Below, piece after piece: positions 1 through 6,700 of a stretch of DNA of 10,228 nt. How positions within the stretch are numbered: the first letter of the stretch is position 1; each line of letters starts with the position of its first letter. The position numbers and the translations under genes are program-made. The notes below the pieces were generated by a model, which was not told where the DNA came from, did no database searches, and saw only the letters and a program-made list of their open reading frames with translations. The stretch comes from Woeseiaceae bacterium. Lineage in GTDB: Bacteria > Pseudomonadota > Gammaproteobacteria > Steroidobacterales > Woeseiaceae. The DNA is taken from the NCBI GenBank assembly GCA_013138675.1, contig WTCH01000121.1, positions 1 through 10,228 of the forward strand, given 5' to 3'.

Positions 1-140
1 GTACTATTTCGAGATCTTCGTATTTCAAAGCGAGCGAAATACTAGCCTGATTCCTCGCAATCGACCGTTGTCGCTGCGATGGGCGTAGAACGCCACCGAA
101 ACTGCTGATAAGGTCAGCAAAAGAACAACGAGGGGCCACC
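1..140. other. 5' flank of the Asp-box protein gene
   Basis: No gene can be supported here; the frames open at the left edge are short and have no recognisable content. Two inverted repeats are visible. GTATTTC (20-26) pairs with GAAATAC (36-42), and a second copy of TATTTC lies at 5-10. TGCTGA (103-108) pairs with TCAGCA (114-119), about 20 bases before the start codon. A Shine-Dalgarno-like GAGGGG precedes the ATG at 141 by five bases. No convincing sigma-70 promoter was found. The repeats could be operators or chance. Confidence 0.35.
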
Positions 141-3100
141 ATGAAATACCAACTGATCGCGGCACTAGCTGCCGTTTCCCTGTGTGCGCAGACCTTTGCG
201 CAGGATGAAGATTCCGAACCCGGGTTCAATGAGGCCACATTCAAGGGCCTGGAGCTACGCGGCATTGGGCCCGCGCTCATGTCCGGTCGTATTTCAGACA
301 TTGTTATTCACCCGGAGAACAACAGCGTCTGGTATGTCGGCGTCGGTAGCGGCGGCGTCTGGAAGACGACCAACGCAGGTACTACGTGGGAGCCGATCTT
401 CGATAACGAAGACTCGTACTCGATCGGATCGATCACGATTGATGCAAACAACCCGAGCACGGTCTGGGTTGGCACGGGCGAGAACGTAAGTGGTCGCCAC
501 GTGGGCTATGGCAGCGGTATCTATCGCAGCCGGGACGGTGGTGCGAACTGGGAGAACCTGGGGCTCGGCGACTCGCAGCATATCGGCATGATTCGCATTG
601 ACCCACGCGACTCCGATACGATTTTCGTCGCGGCACAAGGACCGCTGTGGTCTGGTGGCGGCGATCGCGGCCTCTACAAATCAACAGATGGCGGTGAGAA
701 CTGGCGCAAGGTGCTCGGTGATGGCCTGGGCAATACTGAGCTTGACGACCAGTACACGGGAGTTTCCGAGGTTCACATGGATCCGCGCAACCCCGATGTC
801 ATGTACGCGGTTTCGTGGCAACGTCTGCGTAATGTCGCAGTCGTCATGGACGGTGGTCCGGGTACTGGCATTCACAAGTCTGTAGACGGTGGTGAAACCT
901 GGCGTCAGCTCACCGAAGGGCTGCCCGAAGGCATGATGGGCAAGACCGGTGTTGCTGTTAGCCCGCAGAATCCCGATGTCGTCTACGCCACGATCGAACT
1001 CGACAACCGCACAGGCGGTTTCTGGCGTTCGGCTGACGGCGGCGAGTCGTGGGAGAAGATGAACGACTATCTCTCCGGTGGTACCGGACCACATTACTAC
1101 CAGGAGTTGTTTGCCAGTCCGCACCAGTTCGATCGCGTCTACCAGATGGACGTGCAAATGCACATGACAGAAAACGGCGGCAAAGATTTCACCGACCTCC
1201 GTCATGAGACCAAGCACTCGGATCACCACGCGTTGGCATTTCGGCCCGATGACGAGAACTACCTGATCGTCGGCACGGATGGTGGCATCTACGAGACGTT
1301 CGACCTTGGTAAAACCTGGCGATTTGTCAGCAACTTGCCCATCACACAGTTCTACAAAGTTGCCGTTGACTACGACGAGCCGTTCTACAACATCTATGGC
1401 GGAACCCAGGACAACAACAGCCAGGGCGGACCGTCACGTACCAATGATATTTCGGGTATTCGAAACGCCGACTGGTTCATTACGTTATTCGCCGACGGGC
1501 ATCAGTCCGCTGTCGACCCAACCAATCCCGATATCGTTTATGCAGAGTGGCAGCAGGGCAACCTGTCACGTTACGACCGGCGCACAGGCGAGAAGGTGTA
1601 TATCCGGCCACAGGCGCGAGAGGGTGAGGCACCCGACCGCTTCAACTGGGATTCTCCGATCCTGATCAGCCCGCACGACTCGAAGACCATTTTCTTCGCA
1701 TCGCAGCGTGTCTGGCGCAGCGACAATCACGGCGATTCATGGACGGCAATTAGTGGTGACCTGACACGCAATGAAAATCGTGTCCGCCAACCGGTTATGG
1801 GCAGGACCTGGAGCTACGACGCACCGCGCGACCTTTACGCGATGTCGCAATACAACACCATTACGTCGCTGTCCGAGTCTCCGCTGGTTGCAGGTCTGAT
1901 CTACGCAGGCACTGATGACGGCCTGATTCAGATTACCGAAGATGGTGGCCAGACATGGACCACGGTCGATGATCTTCCGGGCGTACCTGATCGCTTCTTC
2001 GTCAACGACATCAAGGCCGACCTGCATGACCCTGACACGGTTTACGTCGTGGTCGACGATCACAAGGGCGGCGATTTCTCGCCGTACATCCTGAAGAGCG
2101 ACAACCGTGGGCGCAGCTGGCGCAGTATCTCCAGCAATTTGCCGGAACGTCACGTGTTGTGGCGCGTCGTACAGGATCACGTTAAGCCGGGACTGATGTT
2201 CCTTGGCACCGAGTTTGGTGTGTACTTCACTGTGAACGGTGGTGACGCCTGGACCAGGCTCAAAGGTGGTTCGCCGAACATCTCATTCCGTGATCTTGTG
2301 ATTCAGAAACGAGAGAACGACCTGGTTGGTGCGACGTTTGGGCGCAGCTTCTATGTGCTCGACGACTATAGTCCGTTGCGCGATGTCAACGAGGCAATGT
2401 TGGCGGGTGGTAACGCACTGTTCCCGGTTCGCGATGCGCTCTGGTACGTACCGAGAAGCGGGCTCGGCTGTGGCGAGCCGATGTGCCAATCCAGCCAGGG
2501 TGACAGCTATTTCATGGCGCCTAACCCGGATTTTGGCGCTACATTCACTTACTACCTCGCCGAAGGGTTCAAGAGCAGCAAAGACACCCGGCGTGAGGCA
2601 GAAAAGAAACGTGAGGCTGAGAATCAGAACGTAACTGCGGCCGACTGGGGAACGATTCTCCGGGAGGATCGCGAGGACGCACCGGCGATTGTCTTTACTG
2701 TGACCAATAGTCGCGGCGGTGTCGTGCGGCAGATCGAAGCGCCGGCGGATGCCGGCTTCCATCGGGTAGCGTGGGATCTCAGGCACCCGTCACTGCAACC
2801 CTGGTCCGCTGAGGAAGAGGAAAACTACTTTGGCGGCGGTGGTGTGCTGGTTGTCCCCGGTACATTCTCGGTGAAAATGCAGGCTCGCAACGATGGCGCA
2901 TTGACCAATCTCGGTGAGCCGCAGGACTTCAATGTCGTTTCGATTCGACCGGATCCGGTGCTTCCAGGCAATTCGCAGGAACAACGCGTGATATTCGAAG
3001 TACAAGTGGACGAGCTGTCACGGGCATCTGGTGGCACCGTTGCCTCGATCGACGAGGTGATCGCCGAGCTGGATGCAGTGAAGCAAACGCTCGAACGGTC

Positions 3101-3437
3101 CTTTGCCGATGGTTCGCTGTACGAGCTCGCGAATTCGATTCAGCAGAATCTGAAGATCCAGCGTGATCGCCTTGGTGGCAATGAGAAACGCGACATGTAC
3201 CTGGATCCGGACGAGATGACTGTTGGCGCACGTCTGTGGCACGCCGGGTTTGTATTCTCTCAAGGCGCTTCCGGCCCGACGCCTGAGCAGCGCGAGTCAC
3301 TGCGTATTGCAAGAGCCCTGTATGACGAAATCGTGGCCGAATTGCGCACGCTCGTTGACGAGGAGTACGCAGGTCTTAAGGAAGCGATGGATACGGCCAG
3401 AGTGCCCTGGACGCCGGGACGCGGTATTCAGAAATAG
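141..3437 (+). CDS. Secreted Asp-box (BNR/sortilin-like) beta-propeller protein
   Basis: This 1098-residue exported protein belongs to the large family often annotated as 'glycosyl hydrolase' or VPS10/sortilin-like. A Sec signal peptide covers residues 1-20, with probable cleavage after AQTFA. Eleven Asp-box motifs of the S/T-x-D/N-x-G-x-x-W/F type lie at about residues 76, 130, 181, 247, 297, 343, 386, 527, 599, 653 and 697. They imply one or two multi-bladed propellers spanning about 40-745. A His-rich patch near 355-363 lies between repeats, and Cys777/Cys782 could form a disulfide. The part after 845 looks like an Ig-like (FlgD-type) beta domain, then a helical tail. I see no sialidase catalytic set (Arg triad, Tyr/Glu), so hydrolase activity is doubtful. 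Binding of a protein or glycan in the periplasm or outside the cell is more likely. GAGGGG five bases upstream supports the start. The gene stands alone on this strand and converges on the respiratory cluster. The family is fairly certain, the function unknown. Confidence 0.88.
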   Translation: MKYQLIAALAAVSLCAQTFAQDEDSEPGFNEATFKGLELRGIGPALMSGRISDIVIHPENNSVWYVGVGSGGVWKTTNAGTTWEPIFDNEDSYSIGSITIDANNPSTVWVGTGENVSGRHVGYGSGIYRSRDGGANWENLGLGDSQHIGMIRIDPRDSDTIFVAAQGPLWSGGGDRGLYKSTDGGENWRKVLGDGLGNTELDDQYTGVSEVHMDPRNPDVMYAVSWQRLRNVAVVMDGGPGTGIHKSVDGGETWRQLTEGLPEGMMGKTGVAVSPQNPDVVYATIELDNRTGGFWRSADGGESWEKMNDYLSGGTGPHYYQELFASPHQFDRVYQMDVQMHMTENGGKDFTDLRHETKHSDHHALAFRPDDENYLIVGTDGGIYETFDLGKTWRFVSNLPITQFYKVAVDYDEPFYNIYGGTQDNNSQGGPSRTNDISGIRNADWFITLFADGHQSAVDPTNPDIVYAEWQQGNLSRYDRRTGEKVYIRPQAREGEAPDRFNWDSPILISPHDSKTIFFASQRVWRSDNHGDSWTAISGDLTRNENRVRQPVMGRTWSYDAPRDLYAMSQYNTITSLSESPLVAGLIYAGTDDGLIQITEDGGQTWTTVDDLPGVPDRFFVNDIKADLHDPDTVYVVVDDHKGGDFSPYILKSDNRGRSWRSISSNLPERHVLWRVVQDHVKPGLMFLGTEFGVYFTVNGGDAWTRLKGGSPNISFRDLVIQKRENDLVGATFGRSFYVLDDYSPLRDVNEAMLAGGNALFPVRDALWYVPRSGLGCGEPMCQSSQGDSYFMAPNPDFGATFTYYLAEGFKSSKDTRREAEKKREAENQNVTAADWGTILREDREDAPAIVFTVTNSRGGVVRQIEAPADAGFHRVAWDLRHPSLQPWSAEEEENYFGGGGVLVVPGTFSVKMQARNDGALTNLGEPQDFNVVSIRPDPVLPGNSQEQRVIFEVQVDELSRASGGTVASIDEVIAELDAVKQTLERSFADGSLYELANSIQQNLKIQRDRLGGNEKRDMYLDPDEMTVGARLWHAGFVFSQGASGPTPEQRESLRIARALYDEIVAELRTLVDEEYAGLKEAMDTARVPWTPGRGIQK

Positions 3438-3444
3438 GTCGGCA

Positions 3445-3840
3445 TCATCCGTGACCCGAGTGGTGCAACCACGCATCGTGGGTCTTGAAGTGATCGCTGA
3501 ACCAGCGGTCGAGGTCGTCGGTTAACTGGGCTTCATCCAGCACGCCTTCGTCCTCGACCTCGTCCATGATGTCACGCAGGTCGTCGAGCAGTGTTTCGTG
3601 ATCTTCCTTGTGATCGGCGAGGGCGGGGTAGTGCGTCTTGCGCATCATCTTCTCTTCGAGTGCGAAGTGTGCGGCGATTTGGTTGTATATCTCACCTAGC
3701 ACATCGATGACCTTGTCGGCGTCAGCGCCCGCCTGAAGATCCTGCTGCAGGCTCCTGATCAGCTCGATCAGTTCACGATGCTCGTGATCGACCTCTTTGA
3801 TGCCGACACTGAATTCTTCTCTCCACTGCAATACGGTCAT
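3445..3840 (-). CDS. Bacteriohemerythrin, O2/NO-binding di-iron protein
   Basis: This 131-residue soluble protein is a single four-helix-bundle hemerythrin domain of the usual bacterial length. All seven di-iron ligands expected from characterised bacteriohemerythrins are visible: His21, His58, Glu62, His77, His81, His117 and Asp122. They sit in the family motifs HFALEE, HKEDH and HFKTHD. No signal peptide is present, so it acts in the cytoplasm. Proteins of this family bind O2 reversibly and can also bind NO; in Methylococcus the homologue supplies O2 to a membrane enzyme. Its start overlaps the stop of the upstream gene (ATGA) and its own Shine-Dalgarno is weak, so translation is probably coupled. 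It is the last gene of the respiratory cluster, suggesting a role in carrying, buffering or sensing the gas that the cluster reduces; that role is inferred. The C-terminus is His/Gly-rich (HHSGHG). Confidence 0.95.
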   Translation of the reverse strand: MTVLQWREEFSVGIKEVDHEHRELIELIRSLQQDLQAGADADKVIDVLGEIYNQIAAHFALEEKMMRKTHYPALADHKEDHETLLDDLRDIMDEVEDEGVLDEAQLTDDLDRWFSDHFKTHDAWLHHSGHG

Positions 3841-4340
3841 CGGAATGCGAAGCCTCCATTTTCAGCCTTGAACGTAATCGTCATGTAGCGACCCGCGACG
3901 AGAGTCACGTCCTCGGAATGAGTGTAGTCCCAACCGTCCTCGCGTGCTGTATCCCGTAACTGCACGGCAATCGTATGCATGCCGGGCGCGAGATCAAAGC
4001 GCTCGTAGATCGATGCAGGCCCGTCTTCCCACAATCCGGATGGCAAAGCCTCTTGTTCGAAGGTGATTTCGCCGTCGACACTCAGCTGCAGTATCAAAGG
4101 CAGGCGCTGGCGCTCGCAGGAGTGCGTGCGCCGCATGTTCGGAGCAAGCTCGGCGACTTGCTGCGGAGTGAGCTTTACGCACGGTACAACGCGTTCTGTT
4201 GCGTGACTTAACGACAGCTTGACGTTGGCCAACTCCGGCGACGCATATTGATAGCGAGGCCAGAACGACAGGTAGCCAACCGCAATCGCGAACGCCGCGT
4301 ACGCAATAACCTGCAGCAGGTAGCGCATCGCATTATTCAC
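3837..4340 (-). CDS. Membrane-anchored protein of unknown function
   Basis: I do not recognise a family for this 167-residue protein. One N-terminal transmembrane segment (about residues 7-25) is followed by a roughly 140-residue domain, probably periplasmic. It is rich in predicted beta strands near the C-terminus, with a segment (about 115-157) resembling a small immunoglobulin-like or carbohydrate-binding-like sandwich. Cys54 and Cys75 could form a disulfide or bind a metal. The chosen start is GTG at 4340, because GGAGG (4348-4352) lies seven bases upstream; the in-frame ATG at 4328 has no such site. It overlaps the end of the cytochrome b fusion gene by eight bases and the hemerythrin gene by four, so it is surely part of the same operon. 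An accessory or assembly subunit of the fusion protein or reductase is possible but unproven. Confidence 0.8.
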   Translation of the reverse strand: MNNAMRYLLQVIAYAAFAIAVGYLSFWPRYQYASPELANVKLSLSHATERVVPCVKLTPQQVAELAPNMRRTHSCERQRLPLILQLSVDGEITFEQEALPSGLWEDGPASIYERFDLAPGMHTIAVQLRDTAREDGWDYTHSEDVTLVAGRYMTITFKAENGGFAFR

Positions 4341-5880
4341 GGTTGCGCCTCCGTTTCGGTTCTTTGGGCGGCAGGCCTTCGAGCCAGGTCCTGAAGTCCT
4401 GCAGGTCGCGCTCGCGGCGTTTGCTGCTGCCTACGGGCAGCCAGCTGGTTTCCAGTCGGTCGCGATCGACTCGCTTGCGCAGGTAGGGGTCGCGGCTGCC
4501 GTCAATACGCTGGTTTGTCCAGTCATCGCCCAGACGGTAGTAGCAGTCGCCCTTGGCGCAGCCGGCAAGCATGACGCCGTCCGCCAAATCGCGCGACAAG
4601 GCAAAATCGATAAAAGCCGGTGGCAGCATGCCGACACACGGCATCGTGATGACGTGGGCGCCATTTTCGCCCAGTTTTTCCACGCCGGAGTGGTCGCATG
4701 CATAAACGATGATGCGCGGTCCGTCACTAGCTTGCTGGCCAGCAGCAAGCGTCTTCTCGCGCAGATCTGCAACGGTGTTATCGGGTAATTCGATGCCCGG
4801 AACAATGGCCGATGTGCGCCGGAATGGCGTTGCCGTCGGGCAGGAACCGGTGCAGATGCCGCAGCTCACACATTGATTCGTATCAACAACTGCCTCGAGC
4901 GCAAATGATGCGCCGTCGCTGCGTGGTTCCATCGAAATTGCACTGAATGGGCAGTCGTCGAAGCATCGCCCACAGCCATTGCAGTTTTGCAGGCTGACCA
5001 CGGGCGTCCAGATTTTCTTCGCGGGCGGCAGCCATGGCATCAGCGACAAAACGATCGAGCCGACAACCAGAACCAACCACAGTCGTCCCCCGGGGATAAC
5101 ATCGAGCAGTGGGTACACGGCGAGGTAGTACCAGTCGAGATTGACACTGGCCGGTACGACATCGAGATTCGCAGGGCCCTGGCTGACCGCGGGATAGACG
5201 AGTGACAGTACGACAAGCGTAATGGCGGTGCCGATGGCGAGCGGCCGTGGAGGATTCACGCGCGCCCGGGCGTGACGTTGTATGTGCAGCCACATCAGGA
5301 ACAGCATGAACAATGGCGCGAAGATGTGCATGAATACCATGAGCGTGAAGAAACGCCCACCGAGCGTGGAGCTATTAAGGAAATTATTGGCGATCGGTTC
5401 GCCGAATAACGGCAATGTGTCGAGCCATTCCGAGGTTGCGATGGCGATGTATTGCGCCATCGAATCCCACACGAGCCAGTAACCTGTAATGCCGCACATA
5501 TAGATGAACCACAGCAGCGGTACGCCGGTTATCCAGGCAAAAAACCGCTTGCCGCGCAGGCGGTCGAGAGAGAACTCACGCAGGATGTGCAGGAATACAA
5601 CGATGACGAGCGCGTCTGACGCGTAGCGATGCAGGCTGCGCATAATGCCTGCCGCATACCACTGGTCATTGGTGATGTATTCAACCGACTCGTAGGCATC
5701 GGTGATACCGGTATCGAAAAACAGGTACAGGTAAATGCCGCTCGCGGCGACGATCCAGAAAAAATACCACCCCAGTGCGCCGAGGTTGGAGAACGGGTTA
5801 TTGCTCTGCCCGAAGCCCCAGTCAAAGACTGCTTCGGCACGTGCATAAAGGGTTCTCAGGATGCGTTTTAGAAACGCCAT
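4333..5880 (-). CDS. Cytochrome b / double [4Fe-4S] ferredoxin / MvhD-like fusion protein
   Basis: This 515-residue inner-membrane redox protein has three parts. Residues 1-290 resemble cytochrome b/b6 with about six transmembrane helices. His84/His98 and His185/His199 have the 14-residue spacing of the bis-heme b ligands. The loop before the last helix contains LDWY (248-251) in a context like the PEWY quinol-oxidation (Qo) motif of bc1/b6f complexes. Residues 300-347 hold two ferredoxin motifs (Cys300/303/306/310 and Cys337/340/343/347) for two [4Fe-4S] clusters. Residues 388-485 resemble MvhD/FrhD-type 'hydrogenase iron-sulfur subunit' domains, with Cys395, Cys415, Cys441 and Cys446. Positively charged loops place both termini, and so the Fe-S modules, in the cytoplasm, and LDWY on the periplasmic side. 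No Rieske protein or cytochrome c1 is encoded nearby. It starts ten bases after the SCO gene. I infer electron transfer between quinone and a cytosolic partner, possibly serving the reductase encoded upstream; direction and partner are unknown. Confidence 0.9.
   Translation of the reverse strand: MAFLKRILRTLYARAEAVFDWGFGQSNNPFSNLGALGWYFFWIVAASGIYLYLFFDTGITDAYESVEYITNDQWYAAGIMRSLHRYASDALVIVVFLHILREFSLDRLRGKRFFAWITGVPLLWFIYMCGITGYWLVWDSMAQYIAIATSEWLDTLPLFGEPIANNFLNSSTLGGRFFTLMVFMHIFAPLFMLFLMWLHIQRHARARVNPPRPLAIGTAITLVVLSLVYPAVSQGPANLDVVPASVNLDWYYLAVYPLLDVIPGGRLWLVLVVGSIVLSLMPWLPPAKKIWTPVVSLQNCNGCGRCFDDCPFSAISMEPRSDGASFALEAVVDTNQCVSCGICTGSCPTATPFRRTSAIVPGIELPDNTVADLREKTLAAGQQASDGPRIIVYACDHSGVEKLGENGAHVITMPCVGMLPPAFIDFALSRDLADGVMLAGCAKGDCYYRLGDDWTNQRIDGSRDPYLRKRVDRDRLETSWLPVGSSKRRERDLQDFRTWLEGLPPKEPKRRRNRE
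4348..4352 (-). promoter_or_regulatory. Ribosome binding site deciding a GTG start
   Basis: GGAGG on the minus strand lies seven bases upstream of GTG at 4340. It favours this GTG over the in-frame ATG at 4328 for the 167-residue membrane-anchored protein. It sits inside the last codons of the cytochrome b fusion gene. Confidence 0.65.
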
Positions 5881-5890
5881 AGACCAACGA

Positions 5891-6700
5891 TCATACTGCG
5901 CGTCGCCACTCGGTAATCAGGAACGTGAGTATAGCGCCAAGGCAGAGCACACCAACTACAATCATTGTGAAAATCGAATAATCGAAGGCATAGCGGCCCG
6001 TGTTCGGATCATAGACCGTGCAAAACAGCTTGAAGGAGTCCACCCAGTGATCGACGAGACTGGCGTCACGGGGCGTATCAAACACCAGATCTTTGAGCGG
6101 CTCAACAAACTGCTGCGTCGTAAAGTCCTGACCGTAGACCTGGCGATAGACGTTGCCACTGGCATCGACAATCGTCGTTTGCGATAAGTGATCGAAGCCT
6201 TTGGGTGCCGGGAAGAACTGAAACCCGACCGCCTCGCTGATTGCTTCAACAGATGCCTCGTCACCACTCAGGAAGTGCCAGCCCGGGACATCGACGTTCT
6301 TGGCCGAGGCATACATGCGCATGCGATCGGGAGTGTCGACCCGCCAGTCAAAGCCGATTGTGACAATCGAAAAGGCATCGTCACCGAGCGCGTCGTGCGC
6401 GATATCGGTGTTTCTCTCGATATTGGCTGTGATGACAGGACACACGTGGTGACAACTGGTGTAGATCAGGCTAATGACAAGCGGCTTGCCGCGGAGCGAT
6501 TGCAGCTCGAATGACTGGCCCTCAATGTCACGGAACGTATGGTCGCCTATTGCCTGACCGACGACACCCTGACTGACTGCCAGGGCGGCCTCGCGATCGT
6601 ACGACACCTGGGCCGCAAGCGGCGCTGCCACCCCGATTAGGATGACAGCGCCGAGTGTGCTTGCAGTACGCAGTATCGTGCGTGTTACGGCTAACTTAAT
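5891..6700 (-). CDS. SCO1/SenC-family copper chaperone, probable ATT start
   Basis: This thioredoxin-fold copper protein is of the SCO1/SenC type that helps build the CuA site of heme-copper enzymes. The copper motif CHHVCP is present, with the second ligand in FDHLSQT (Cys83, Cys87 and His171, counted from the start used here). The only ATG/GTG/TTG start near the end of subunit I is GTG at 6631, which would cut the export signal down to MAAPLAAQ. Reading on upstream gives K-L-A-V-T-R-T-I-L-R, then a hydrophobic stretch and APLAAQ, a good Sec signal. The frame can begin at ATT (6700), seven bases after GAGG, overlapping the subunit I gene by ten bases. I prefer that start but it is unproven; the minimal version is 246 residues, this one 269. 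Unusually for SCO, a transmembrane helix lies at the C-terminus (about residues 240-261), ending in EWRRAV. It lies directly behind subunit I, as senC does in nor(S/Y)-senC clusters. Confidence 0.88.
   Translation of the reverse strand: MKLAVTRTILRTASTLGAVILIGVAAPLAAQVSYDREAALAVSQGVVGQAIGDHTFRDIEGQSFELQSLRGKPLVISLIYTSCHHVCPVITANIERNTDIAHDALGDDAFSIVTIGFDWRVDTPDRMRMYASAKNVDVPGWHFLSGDEASVEAISEAVGFQFFPAPKGFDHLSQTTIVDASGNVYRQVYGQDFTTQQFVEPLKDLVFDTPRDASLVDHWVDSFKLFCTVYDPNTGRYAFDYSIFTMIVVGVLCLGAILTFLITEWRRAV

Noticed and set aside
681..1229. 182-codon open frame antisense to the propeller gene
   Set aside because: It lies wholly inside a well-supported gene and shows no recognisable domain or ribosome site; it is a by-product of codon use on the other strand. 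The same holds for antisense frames at 1737-2180 and 2283-2786.
141..3437. Sialidase activity or a lipoprotein anchor for the propeller protein
   Set aside because: Asp boxes alone do not make a sialidase and no catalytic set is visible. Cys15 is preceded by Leu, so the lipobox is not satisfied, and AQTFA fits signal peptidase I.
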